Assembly (NCBI RefSeq): GCF_032854445.1
Contig: NC_088302.1
Location: 20,581,338 to 20,645,337 of the forward strand
DNA length: 64,000 bases
Direction: 5' to 3'
Source of the DNA: Liolophura sinensis
Taxonomy: Eukaryota > Mollusca > Polyplacophora > Chitonida > Chitonidae
A model generated the notes under the pieces. That model did not search any database, was not told the origin of the DNA, and worked only from the letters and a program-made list of their open reading frames with translations. This document shows, in pieces, positions 1-11,345 of the stretch. The translations under genes and the position numbers were made by a program. The first letter of the stretch is position 1. Every line of letters starts with the position of its first letter.

Positions 1-695
1 GTTACCATTCAGATGGATCAGCTTGCTTGTCTGTCTTGTGCTGTTAATATCCTGATTTAATGGGGTACAATAAAGGTAACCCTCTCTGGCATTTCGGTCT
101 GACAAGTAGAAGCTGCTGACGTTGTTCCTCATGTCAAAACTCTGGTGAAGACAAAAGTTTGCAGGTGGGGTATGGACTGTCTTCACTTCAATGACTTTGT
201 ATTCCTGGTCATCTTTGAGTACTGTCCAGTTAAAAGCTGTGTTGGAGCAGGCACTGATTAGTCTTATAGTTTCTGGTGGCTGCGGTGGGATGGTTTCAAT
301 TTCTGGTGTCAGAGGTGGGATTTGGTTTAGGAATAATGCATCCGTCCTGGGCAGAAGCCTCACTTTCATTACCCAGCTGGTGTGATGACCTGCTATAGAG
401 TGAAGCAGCTCCCCTGAAGACAGCTGCCACAATATTATGACTCTGTCTGCAGCACCAGTCACAACTAAGTTTCGCTCCACATCAAAATCCACCGTGAAAA
501 TGGCAGCTATATGACCAATGTAAGTCTGTACAAGGCTGCCACTGTTCACATCCCAACATGCTGCAGTGTTGTCAAACGAGGCTGTCACTATGAACTGGTC
601 ATCAAACTTCACATCACTAATGCTGTTGCTCCACAGCTTTAAAATACATTTGCCAGTGGTAACATCCCATAAGCGAACAGTGTGATCATCACAGC
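1..695 (-). CDS. FBXW2: FBXW2 second coding exon: WD40 repeats (runs off window)
   Basis: The acceptor TTTCAG is at 701-696. The exon opens CDDHTVRLWDVTTGKC, matching the WD repeat that follows TGS/TGC in FBXW2. It stays open for 231 codons to base 1, where it ends in phase 0 with LNGN. After the third clear WD repeat (about residue 315) there is a proline-rich loop (PPLTPEIETIPPQPPETI) and the similarity to vertebrate FBXW2 becomes weak. The large single exon may continue beyond the window or stop at a donor exactly at the edge. Confidence 0.9.
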
Positions 696-2729
696 CTGAA
701 ACAAATGAAGCAAAAGTTAAGTTAAGAACATAAATGGTTATGCTAGATGGTGTGTAATTGACTATTCAAGGATGAATGATTATTCTAGAATTAATATTAA
801 TCATTCAAACCAAAAAGATCAGTCAAATAAGACAATTATGACTGTTTGGATTTTCATAGGTGTTAAAAGCTGTAAATTAAAGAATTTTTCACCTTATTGA
901 TTTATTTATTTGAATGGAGTTTTACACTAAACTCAACTCCCTTACACAGAGGCACCAGTATTATGGTGTGAGGAAGCCCATGGGGAAACCCACAACCATT
1001 CGCAGGTTGCTTTCCACACATAAGCTTAGAGGAAGCCAACATGAGCTATACTTGAACTCACGGAAATCACACTCCTGGGCCATATAGCTGCACAAGCACG
1101 CTAAACACCATAAAGCCAAGGAGGTCCTTTATTCACTTATACAGTATGGAGGCGGTCAGCTTGTTGCCTGGAGGAAACCAAAGAGCCCAGGGTAACCAAT
1201 GACCTTAACTATATGTAGGTGACAAACCTCCAAAATTAAGGCTGGATGTGGACATGATGTTGGATTCGTTTGTTTGTTAAAGTTAGATTTTCCAGTGGTT
1301 AGCTCAGGGTCGATTATCCTGTGTCTGCATGAGAAGGGCAAATCATGGTGCATGAAAAGAGCAAATCACGGTGCATGAGAAGGGCAAATCATGGTGCATG
1401 AGAAAGGCAAATCATGGTGCATGTCCCTTGTCTTCAGTGTGTCAATTCATGCAGTCTTGCCTAAGTGAGGCAACACTTCAAATGTGAGCAATCGCTCACA
1501 CCAGGCAGTCATGAAAATGAGCAAAATAACATGAAGTGACATTAAATCAGGGCCTACACATCAAACCCAATCAAACAGAACGATCAAACTTTTGCCAGTA
1601 TTGGTCAGGATCGAAAAAAAAAAGATAGGTTTCCTTTGCATATATATCAATCCTAGCATTGATATATAAGGCTACACTTATTTATAAACAAGCATACATT
1701 TAGGTACATCTTGGGTTCCATCTGACTGACACTATGGACATAATATGAAAGACTACAGCACAGAGAGCAAAAATGGGTTTATTATTTATTTTAATTGATT
1801 GGCATTTTATGGTGGGAACCCATGACCATATGCATGTTGCTGACATACCTTCCCACATATGGCTGGAGAGCACTATGGATATAATATAAAAGACTACAGC
1901 ATAGAGAGAAAAAGTAAAGCAGCGGCAAAAGTGTTAATTGGCAAATGGTCACATAAAACAGGTGAAAACCTGTCTGGTTAATTTACCTCAGTTATAAGGC
2001 CCGTACATTATTCTAGCTGTATGTTCCTGTAAACGCCTAAACACACATACGTGTAGCAGCAATTTATACATTTACATTTTTAGTCATAAAAAATGCCATT
2101 GCAATTTTAATATTAATATGAATATATGACAAGTTCTAAAAATGTTTTTGCAGCTTAATGATAACTAGCAAATACACTATAAAAGTACCTGTAGCCACTT
2201 TTCCATTCTTGTAATACACAGCCATGATACGGCTCTGGTGTCCTTTAAGGATTACTCGACTGAATGTTTGGTCAGAGCGGATCTCCTTTAGTTTGCGCAC
2301 AGTGTGCAGGTAGATACCTTTGTAACACTGAGCCTTTTCGTATGGCGTCATGTCCTTAGCCGGTTTTCCAGAGCACTTATTTGCCTGATTCAGACTTGCT
2401 CCCGCCACAATGGCCGCCCTTCTCCAGGCCCTGTCACACTGGTTAATGACATTATTCCAGGTGTGGCTGACAGAGCAACATCGGAGCAACGTCACATCAT
2501 CAAAAAAACGAAGCAAGCACTCGACGAGCTCTAGTGGCAATAGGCGGATGAAGTCACGCTTCACCAGCAGAGGGAGCTTGTCTGAGAGGTGGTGAAGCTG
2601 ACTGCTACTGCTCTGGTCAATCAGATGGTCGAGGACCTGGTTACGCTGCTCCTCCGAGAACTTTCTAAACTGCGTACCCAAATCTGTTAGCCATTTAGAG
2701 AAGTTGTCCTCAGCAGAGCCAGCCATCAT
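1..2729 (-). CDS. FBXW2: FBXW2, F-box and WD40 protein (3' end outside window)
   Basis: Two exons are visible, 2189-2729 and 1-695, joined across a GT-AG intron (696-2188) with a phase-1 codon (G|GC). Together they give 412 residues; vertebrate FBXW2 is about 454, so only the C-terminal part is missing. Order: N-terminal helical segment with DHLIDQ and LHHLSDKL (about residues 25-52), F-box (about 59-105, LLPLELVECLLRFFDD), then WD40 repeats with HTVRLWD, SFDNTAACWD and ADRVIILWQ. In the known family the F-box binds SKP1 in an SCF E3 ubiquitin ligase and the beta-propeller holds the substrate. The KRDF..LLPLEL block, the KGH...AVYYKNG...TG transition and the FDNT.ACW repeat fit FBXW2 better than beta-TrCP or FBXW7. 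The start is set at the ATG at 2729; a second ATG follows at 2726. SINE fragments lie in the intron. Confidence 0.9.
895..1127 (-). repeat. tRNA-derived SINE family 1, diverged full-length copy
   Basis: Reverse orientation. The plus strand begins with the TTATTTATTTG tail, then the TTATGGTG/GAGGAAGCC body and ends in GAGGTCC, the complement of the family head GGCCTCC. Heavily mutated. Sits in the FBXW2 intron. Confidence 0.7.
1327..1424. repeat. 23-bp minisatellite, four copies
   Basis: The unit TGCATGAGAAGGGCAAATC plus ATGG recurs about four times with few changes (one AAAAG, one ACGG variant). Short intronic array in FBXW2. Confidence 0.85.
1730..1914. repeat. SINE fragment bracketed by a 44-bp direct duplication
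   Basis: A reverse-oriented SINE family 1 fragment (about 1775-1868, TTATTTTAATTGATTGGCAT tail and TGGTGGGAACCC body) lies between two near-identical copies of a sequence starting CACTATGGA and ending GAGAGMAAAA (1730-1773 and 1871-1914, about five mismatches). The duplication is longer than a usual SINE target-site duplication. Confidence 0.7.
2189..2729 (-). CDS. FBXW2: FBXW2 first coding exon: start, F-box, first WD strand
   Basis: Codes for 180 residues plus one base. It starts MMAGSAEDNFSKWL, passes through the F-box and ends ...YYKNGKVAT|G. The donor is G|GTACTT at 2188. An insert rich in polar residues (about 110-135, SLNQANKCSGKPAKD) lies between the F-box and the first WD repeat. 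A polypyrimidine tract and CAG at about 2742-2735 look like a splice acceptor just upstream, so a non-coding 5' exon probably lies further right. Confidence 0.9.
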
Positions 2730-2742
2730 CACATCTGAAAAA
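2727..2742 (-). promoter_or_regulatory. Start-stop uORF (ATGTGA) overlapping the FBXW2 start
   Basis: On the minus strand the bases read TTTTTTCAG|ATGTGATGATGG. An ATG at 2734 is followed at once by TGA (2731-2729), whose final A is the first base of the ATG at 2729. If the CAG at 2737-2735 is the acceptor, the second exon of the mRNA begins with this minimal uORF. Start-stop elements are known to stall initiating ribosomes; a TGATG overlap could favour re-initiation. The sequence is certain, the function is inferred. Confidence 0.45.
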
Positions 2743-3550
2743 AGAATCGCTGTTATAGTTACAGACTATTGTATTATTTGCCCTCAAACTGGGCATGAAA
2801 AAGTGCAATTTCTCAGGCAAATAAAGGTAAATAATAAAATAAAAATGCTCAAACTTACAAGGATATCATACCTGCCAAAATACTCTACTCACCTATTCAA
2901 GTTCAATAGAACTCTAAGAATCATACCAAATGAGTAACTTAGTCATAGAGGAAATTTGGGGTTCAGTATTGTAAAACAGTATCTGTAGTTAATGGAACAC
3001 ATGCAGTGCACTGTGACCTCATAACACTGACAGGCAGCATGGGACAGCCTGTGTTCTGATGCAAGCTGTGCAGCCCTAGCTCTCTTTATGGTAATGATGC
3101 ATTATAGTATGACATAAAACATGGAGTACAGCGTGCACTGGGGTAAAATTGGGCATTGAAGCTAAACCATTGAAATACTAACAGAAGTCCATTACTGCTG
3201 CCTAGGTAATGGACTTACTCAGTTTGTGCAAAAGCACTGATCATTAATACTGCCAGTACATGCAACAACCCTTGGTTTGCATAACCAAGGCCATGTGACC
3301 ATGCAGATAACATTGAACTTGTTCTGCATACACAATTGATACAGGAACAAAAAATGGAGCATCTGTTACTGCCTCAGAAAATACATTTGCTCTAGCTCTG
3401 GTTATGTAATATGAAACTTTACTGACAGATAATTTCAAAACATATAACCTGCAGAGATTTGTTTTCAACAGCAAAAACCTAACTCAATCTGCCTCCCCTC
3501 AAGAGGGAATTTCTCTGTAAATTTATGTCTTATGGGCTGGCCAATATTTT

Positions 3551-3777
3551 TTAATCTTTTCAACCACCATTAAGGCCAATATTTTGAAATATTCAGCAAA
3601 ATTTTAAAATATTCTGAAAGAGCTATAGGGTGCAGAGAAATAACTTGCACAGTTTCACGAAGCTTGTGTGTTTACTGACATAAACAAGTGATTTTAGGTC
3701 TAATTTTCACAATAAATGCATGCGCAAATTCACCGAAAAAAGTTCTTCAGTGGTTGAAAAGGTTAAAGATTTACAGT
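3551..3777 (+). mobile_element. MITE family B, copy 1
   Basis: About 225 bp with imperfect inverted ends: TTAATCTTTTCAACCACC at the left and GGTTGAAAAGGTTAAAGATT at the right. The interior shares GGTGCAGAGAAATAACTTGC and CACAGTTTCACGAAGCTTG with the copies at 8.8 and 16.2 kb. Probably a non-autonomous DNA transposon. Confidence 0.7.
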
Positions 3778-4559
3778 AAGTCTATTAATACAATATATCC
3801 TAGATCAGTGATAATTAATTCTTTGATATGTATGCCTTGAGCAACACTGTACCCAAGCATATATTTAACGTACAATGAATGATGGTTAATCATGGTCATA
3901 ATTACTAATTCCTGCCAATTGGTGTCTTAAGATAAACTCTGATCTGGAACCATATTATTAACTGTAGGGGAAGTCACATATACATGTACACGTAACAATT
4001 TTCATTTCAATATAATCATCACGGTGAGCTTCAAGATCAAGAAGTTTACAATACCAATAGGCCTACCATGTATCTATGGAGGTACGATAAGGCCATTATC
4101 TCACTGACGATGATAAAATATTGGAATGATGATAAGAAGTGATCACATGAATCAAACGAAAACGAATTAAGCGATAATTAGGTGTGGTAAAATGACTATC
4201 ACTTCATAATATTGGGCCAGCCACATTCGTCAGGTCATATTTACAAAGATGAAACCAAAATTTAATGGTTTATTCAAGATACTCCATAGTACTGCAAGCA
4301 AATCAGTTTATCCACAGGAGTTTCCTATAGCTATATAGAGTCTTTGGGACACAATATACTGACAAAGTTAACATGGAAGGGACTGCATAGGAAATAACCG
4401 CTATGGGAAAAATTAAGTGTAAGTGGAACACTCCGATTTCAAATTCTGGCTAAGTTCCATTTGTACTACCACGGCGTCATTGACTGCATGACAACATAAT
4501 GTAACTAATGTTCAGCTACGTGTACATGTAGTTTCAAGTCAATCAATGTTATTCCTTCT

Positions 4560-5600
4560 AGGCTATCATTCTGAGCTCATCAGTCATACATTATCAGCTG
4601 GCTGTGGATCACGGGAAGGGGAAGGGGGTGGGTGGTGCTCAATTTCTCAAGCTTCCACATGCTGTAACAAGTAGGCGTTCTTTAAGCGAAACATTTAAGT
4701 GCTGACCCTGAATATCACTGAACACATAAATTGTACCCGGATGTGCATAACTCAATTCAAGATGACTGGCAGTAGGCCTACATGTACTTCACTGCCTGAC
4801 CAACAGTAGTGTATGTCATCCATTCCATTCCAAAACAGCCCCACGCGGTCACTTATACAGAGTCAGAGGCTAGTCAGTATCTTCCCTGGCCAATATTGTC
4901 AAGCAATGCTTTTTTGGACGATCTTGACAAGCGCTCGTTCAAGCACAAAAAAATCGTCTGCATGTAGATGCTCTCCCCTGATACAGCAGGGGTGGCGCTG
5001 TCCATAGTATATGATCACTCTCCCTATATGCGATTGTATGCCGATAAGTGATTATTTGATACGAACAAAACACCGTAATTTTGAAGATTCTCGAATGCCA
5101 GAAGAAGTGCTCATGACTGTGGCTTGGAGAAGGAAATTCGTATTTCAATGACTTCCTGTTAGATGTTGTGGAAGACGATTTTGGACCAGAATCTGTCTGA
5201 AATTTGACAACTACCGGACTAAATCGAATAGAATACGATCCTCAGCCTGGCAGGTGATTATTTCGATATATTATGACTTGATAATTTGACAAATCAGTAC
5301 AATGCTTTTCTTTTTATTGATCTTTCGGCTAATTCAACTGAGGTGGACGAAAAGTAAAGCCGGTGACCCATATTACATGTACACGATAGAGGCCTGTATA
5401 TACGATGCTTGCCAATGTTGAAATTAAGCAGGGTAAGGAGGGTGTGTTCTATTATCTGCGACCCTACACTCACGAGATCCAGACCAAACAACATATGAAC
5501 ATCTGGCTGTAATCTCTGACATGCTTTCTTTTATCTGCCCGTTGTTACAGATAATTTTGTTATTAATCTACCCTCACAGCTAAAGCATAAATGTGTTTAT
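4560..5600. promoter_or_regulatory. Possible promoter region upstream of FBXW2 (perhaps divergent)
   Basis: This stretch is free of recognisable repeats and richer in CG dinucleotides than its surroundings. On the plus strand an ETS-like ACTTCCTG (about 5150) is followed by a repeat-free segment ending CTGGCAG|GTGATT at about 5251, which would suit a non-coding first exon of a plus-strand transcript. FBXW2 transcription should start somewhere in about 2.8-5.5 kb. No TATA box was identified. Weak, composition-based call. Confidence 0.2.
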
Positions 5601-6431
5601 GTTTTGCAATAACAGTGACGTCGTCGTAAGCAAGGGACAACTGTTATCTTGTTTTTAACTTTTATCTTGTTTTTAACTTTTATCACAAGATTGATATGCA
5701 TTTTTATGTTATTTGCATACATATAAATATGTGAGGTGATTTCGTTTTTAACATGAATAATAGCATGAAGCCCAGAGAAATACAGCGATGGTGGATGGTT
5801 TACTTCACACACCCCAGATTGAGCCTCTCATAAACCTGACCCAGTGGCCTCCATCGTACCAATGAAATATTCTTTATGACTGTTAACATTAATCAAATAA
5901 ATAAAGTCTGTCTCTGTCCCTCATCTCTGTTTATTAAGAGACTGACTATTTTTCGGTATTAAAAATGTTAGTACAATTTTTCATAACAGTTTTATAGTTT
6001 GAACATTTAATATGGCGGTGTCATGTGTAAGTCAGTAGGTCATGACTTAAGGAACCCTGATATAAAAGGTTGAGGTGGTTATGTTTTGGCATCTTGCAGC
6101 TAATAGTTGCCTTTTTATACACCGGTATACAATTGAAAATTTGTGAGTTAACTGATTTAGATTAGATAAATTTGCGGTTTTATACTGTAAGCTTTCTTGG
6201 CTGTAATCCGTGTTGAAATGCACACATTTAGTTTAACACAAGCAAAAAGTGCTATTAATTTCTTTTAGATGCAGTGGACATGCCAGTTACAGGACAGTTA
6301 CATAATTTTTGATATATTGTATGCAAAAGATTTTAGTCACTTTATATTGTGACTGGTTACACTGGAGTTGTCATTGTGTTATATTGTAAGTTACTGTTTA
6401 CACAAGAGGTGTCATGCAACTATTTACATTA

Positions 6432-6860
6432 AGAGGTATCAGTGTCCTGATCAAACCCGGGTCAGGTCGTACCAAATACTTTAAGAATGGTACTTGTTGT
6501 TGCCTCGCTTGGCATTCAGCACTGAAATGTTAGAGCAAGGAAACAGGAATGGTTGGCCGGGTGTCAGTATAATGTGACTGGATGGGGTGTCATGTCTAGT
6601 GTCTTCAACAGGATATTTCAATGACGCAGCACTTTGGCGGCATGGATTCGCTCTGCCTCAAGAAGACACAATATATGTACATGTACACACACCTAATGAT
6701 GACTCCAGTTCATATGACTGAAAAATTGTTACATACTAAGAGGTATCAGTGCATTATATTAAAACTCTATAGCTGCAGCACCAATAATTGCTCTTCTGTT
6801 CATTTCATGGGAAGTCATCAAAATAGAAATGAGAATTCTACACAGGAAGAGATTGAGATT
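6432..6860 (+). repeat. SINE family 3 (central-domain type), 5'-truncated copy
   Basis: Shares with 47.1 and 47.5 kb the core GTGTCAGTATAATGTGACTG then GATGGGGTGTCATGTCTAGT, preceded by TTAGAGCAAGGAAACAGGA. The tRNA-like head seen at 47.1 kb is missing. The conserved central block recalls the metazoan Meta-type SINE superfamily, but that assignment is from memory and unverified. Confidence 0.6.
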
Positions 6861-7044
6861 GATTGTTGTTTAACTTAGTAATTAGGAGCAGTTCGTGATA
6901 AACGTTAACATGGTATTGAGTTTGATAAAGTGGGTTGACTTACTACTTCCTACTTCATCTTGAATGCTTTACATATTATACCGTCTAACTGAAGTTCCAT
7001 TTACTTCAAAATGTAATTAAATACTTGTAGGCCTACATTAGTGC

Positions 7045-7290
7045 TGGGGGACCTCCATGGCTCAGTTGGTTGGTGCACTAGCGCAGTATAATGACCCAGG
7101 AGCCTCTCATCAATGCGGTCGCTGTGAGTTCAAGTCCAGCTCATGCTGGCTTCCTCTCTCGCTGACATGGGAAGGTCAGCCAGCAGCTTGTGGATGTTCT
7201 TGGGTTCCTCCAGCCTCTGCCCGTTTTCCATCCACCATAATGCTGGCCACCGTCGTATAAGTGAAATATTCTTGAGTACGGCATGATACT
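7045..7290 (+). repeat. tRNA-derived SINE family 1, full-length copy
   Basis: Head GGACCTCCATGGCTCAGTTG with pol III A box TGGCTCAGTTGG, B box GAGTTCAAGTCC, body CCACCATAATGCTGGCC and tail CTTGAGTACGGC. The A-rich end is lost. Confidence 0.85.
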
Positions 7291-8043
7291 GGCACATACA
7301 AACTTTGTGGGGAAGATAATGAAAAATTTGCATGGGCTTAATCTTGTAAATGCATGTTTTTTTATAATTCACAAGCATTTTTTTACCCAAGTGAATTCAT
7401 AGTGATGATTACTGTACCTGACATATTTGTTTTTGCCAACATAATTATGAGAAAGAAACACCGATATTTGAAAGAATTAGGAAATTCATTTTGTACCCTA
7501 CATGAAAGTCTGCATGTATATCATTGATTCAGTACACATGTAGGCCAAATTTTTCCAGGGCAGTCAAAACTACATATATATACCGACCTACATATGTAGA
7601 CGTACATTAATCCCAGTCTGTCATTCAGCGTAGTGGATGAAATTACTGAAGTAAGTTTATGTTCCGTAAGATGGGGTAAGTGGACTAAAATCCTGTTGAA
7701 TTAATATCAGTAATTATCATAAGTATTTTTATAAGGTTTGAAATAATTGAAGAACAACTGCTAGCCAGTTTTTACTTGTGTTATGATAACATAAATTTTC
7801 TTGTATTAATTATTATGAAGTATTATGAAGCAAGGTAGAGAGACAATACATTATGCTACCATGTTTTTTTTTTTATTGAGAATGTACATGTACATGAGTG
7901 TGTTTATTTGAGGTTGCCTAGCCTATGTTTACAGTTTCTGATAAATTTGAAAAGGACAAGTTGACATAGCGAATAATTGGTAAACTTGTCGTGTTCACTT
8001 AATGATTAGGGTATAACACCTAAAGATTGCGAGGTGCACAAGG

Positions 8044-8260
8044 TACACCCTATTTTCTCAACCTTTTCACATATGAAAGAGCAACTTTCAGTGCAGTTTT
8101 ATGCACATTGATTTTGGACACAAAACTACATTGGTTGGATTGGCCAATTTCAGGGCTGCACAAAGAATATGGTTGTATCAGTCTATACAGAATGATGCCT
8201 TCAGAATATGCTTGAATAAACACCATTGCAAACATGCGAAGAGGTTGAAGAATTACAGTA
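8044..8260 (+). mobile_element. MITE family A, copy 1
   Basis: Begins TACACCCTATTTTCTCAACC and ends GAGGTTGAAGAATTACAGTA, an imperfect inverted pair. Interior landmarks: AAAGAGCAACTTTCAGTGCA, ACAAAACTACATTGGTTGGA and TTGGCCAATTTCAGGGCT. Eight copies of this roughly 200-230-bp element lie in the window. Confidence 0.8.
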
Positions 8261-8804
8261 CATGTACTTGTATGTTGTACTTATGTACGTGTTTATCAGA
8301 CTTAAACACTGCTGTTCAGTGAATACAAATATGAGCCTTTACTGCCACTGATATTTCGTGCCTGTGTTATATAATTGTAGTACATCAAACATCAAACTTT
8401 TATTTGTTGATTTTTTGTCTTCTATCAATGTCTTTTTCAGTGTTGAGTAACCGTTACTTTCTGTGTAGGTGAACATTTATGTATTTTGTAATGTTTTGGA
8501 TTTGTATATATACATCTATTTATTGATTTATAAAAAATATATTAAAAGTAACTTCCTTGTCATTGATATTGAACAGTGCTTTATCTGTTGGCAAATTAAG
8601 AATTTTGAAATATGGAATTAATATTTGTTGATGATTAACTATTTAAAGTACACTTGAAATTATTATTTAATATTGATTGTCCAGGAAACTGATATTACAA
8701 ATGCAGCTGAAATACCATAGGCTTAAAGTAAGTACTTCGTTGACTAGAGCAAAATTGGATGAGCACAAGATTTTTGTAGTGAGTGTGTATAAATATATAT
8801 ATAG

Positions 8805-9020
8805 TCAAATTCTACAACCTTTTTAACTGTCTCTGCAACCGGTTATTTTCAAACATTCGGAGGGAACTATGGGGTGAAGAAAAATAATTTGCACAGTTTT
8901 ATGAAGCTTGCATCTTTAGTGACCCAAACAAATCATTTTTAGTGTCATGTTCTGAACAGGTGTGTGCATAAATTCCACTGGAAAAGATGTGCTTTAAAGG
9001 TTGAAAAAGATTTACCGTGG
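8805..9020 (+). mobile_element. MITE family B, copy 2
   Basis: Same interior as the 3.5-kb copy: GGGGTGAAGAAAAATAATTT, GCACAGTTTTATGAAGCTTG and TGTGCATAAATTCCACTGG. Ends in CTACAACCTTTTTAAC and GGTTGAAAAAGATTTACCG. Confidence 0.7.
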
Positions 9021-9682
9021 CCATTGTATGTACAGTGTACATGTACAAGAGATTCCTAGCCTCAAGCCATGTGGATCAGATAGCAGAAGTCATGTTGTCT
9101 GTTTACACTCCACATTTCTACTAGGCTACCTTGTTGAGGGCTTTGGAGGCCTTCAGCCTAATGTACCACTGAGCATGTGTTAGTTTCAACTTGAGACATC
9201 AAGGTATCGACATATACACGCTATCGCTATCGTCCTTTATTTAAAGTGTTTGTGGAGCACAGGCTGGCCATATTGGTGAAGTTTATATAAACCAGCTTTG
9301 GGTGGATTCCTGAACGCAGATTCCAAGTCTAAAGACACATATGGTAAGCTTTGAGATTTCACTGTGTATAACTTCATAACAGGATAAGCCTTCCAATATG
9401 GAATTGAACCCCAGTGTAGATGTTGATATAGTCAGGACTATACTCAGGGTATGGGCATGTACATGTATATGTAGGACATGTAGAAGAGTCACATTGGCCA
9501 GCCTTTAATATACTTGTAATTCAGTAACTGAAAGTTTATCTGTAGTTTGGCAGTCAGCCTGATCATACTAGGCCCACCCAAAGGTTAAAGTTAACCATGC
9601 AAGCAAATTAAAGATGGCACAATAAGGCATTTGTATTGTACAGGCACTACACATATTTACATAATGTATTCCTACAGGCTTG

Positions 9683-9795
9683 ATTGTTTCCTCCCACCAT
9701 AGTGCTGGCTGCTGTCCTAAAAGTGAAATATTCTAGAGTACAGCGTAAAACACCAATGAAATAAATAAGTGAACAATGAAATAAATAAGTGAATG
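9683..9795 (+). repeat. SINE family 1, 3' fragment
   Basis: Only the 3' part: TTTCCTCCCACCATAGTGCT, AGTGAAATATTCTAGAGTAC and AAAACACCAATGAAATAAAT. The A-rich tail block is duplicated (AATGAAATAAATAAGTGAA twice). Confidence 0.75.
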
Positions 9796-9860
9796 AATTA
9801 TTTTGGCACAACTGGTGGATTTTGGCACAACTTTAGCTGAAATAGTTAATACATTACATG

Positions 9861-10066
9861 TACTGTAATTTTTCAACCGTTGGGGTTATTTGCATGGTGT
9901 TTATACAGGCATATTCTGAGGCCATTATAAAATCACACTTTTCGTGAAGCCCTGAAATTGGCAGCCCCAACTACTGTAGTTTTGTATTTGAAATCAAATT
10001 TAAAAAGTGCAAAAGTCACAATGAAAGTTACACATTCATATGTGAAAAGCTTGGGGAATAAGGAAT
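9861..10066 (-). mobile_element. MITE family A, copy 2
   Basis: Reverse copy: TACTGTAATTTTTCAACCG at the left, CATATTCTGAGGCCATTA and CGTGAAGCCCTGAAATTGGC inside, and a decayed right end near GGGGAATAAGGAATT. Confidence 0.75.
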
Positions 10067-10904
10067 TTTATTCAGAGTCACTCCTGGAATGAGAAGGGTA
10101 CAGGTATTTCTTGGTTTAATAATACTTGGGAGTGAATTTGCGATCATAAACTCCTTGATCTGATGGGCACTCCCCTATGCATGATACATTTGGTTGTGAG
10201 ATGATGTTTGACAGATACCTTGTAATTGATCTGAGTTACCCAGTTAGCCTGATTGCGAGAGCTCTGTTAACATTAGAAAGGTGTTTTGAGGGCTGTCTGC
10301 AAGGTGAGATGACCTCCTGTAGTGAAAAAGTTTCGGCACCAAAAACACACATTACCATGCAAATAGCCTACAGGTGTCAAGCAGTAGGTATGGGTAAGCC
10401 ACACTTGTAAAGTGAAATTGCTTTTATTTATCTTTCTCCTGCAGTGTGTATCATCCATGTAGGCTTACACCACTCAAGGTAGAGAGTGATTTATGAGCTT
10501 AAGGCCTGGATTTCCCTGGAGTTGTAACTCTACACTACTCTGTGGAGAGTCGGATTACAACAGATTTTACATAAGCTGTTCTGGCCTTTTGTACATGTAC
10601 ATGTATTTACACTCTTTATAGTTATGAGAACGCCCAAGTTATCAGGAAAGCAGATTTGTGGATGCTCATAATCTTTATCTTCTTCAGATGTAATGGACAG
10701 CCATATTCTTCAACCTGAATATTCTTCACTGCAGCACCTTAATGCGTTCTTTGCCCTTTTTATTCTCATTAGATGAAGAATGCACATCAAGCTTTAGAAT
10801 TTACAATACATGTAGTGCTGTGTTGTGGTCATCATGGTTCCTACTGTACCGTGAGGGATTTCTTTGAAGTACTTGAATTGTGGTGAAATGTTTTCAAGAC
10901 ATTC

Positions 10905-11345
10905 AAAGTCCTTCAAAAAGGGGGTGTTTTTTTCTCTGGGATAAGTCCTTGAAAAAAGGCTGTTATTTATTTTCTTTAGGGATAAGCTCTTGAAAGAGTG
11001 GGTGTTATTTATTTTCCCTAGGTATACATCCTTGAAAGAAGGGTATTTTTTGTTTACTCTAGGGATAAGTCCTTGAAAAGAGGGTGTTTTTTATTTTCTT
11101 GATGGATAAGTCAGTGAAAAAGAGGGTGTTATTTATTTTCTCTAGGGATAAGTCCTTGAAAAAGAAAGTGTTATTTATTTTCTTTAGGGATACATGTAAG
11201 TCCTTGAAAAAGAGGGTGTTATTTATTTTCCCTAGGGTTAAGTCCTTGAAAAAGAGGGTGTTATTTATTTTCATTATCGATAAGTCCTTGAAAAAGAGGG
11301 TGTTTTTTATTTTCTTTGTGGATAAGACATTGAAAATACTTAGTT
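10905..11345. repeat. 42-bp minisatellite, about ten copies
   Basis: Unit built of GGGATAAGTCCTTGAAAAAG, then AGGGTGTTATTTATTTTC and TCTA, with diverged units at the left. The unit is a multiple of three, so both strands stay open (plus-strand 14-residue repeat DKSLKKRVLFIFSR; minus-strand INNTLFFKDLSLEK). This is most likely a by-product, not a gene. Confidence 0.9.
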
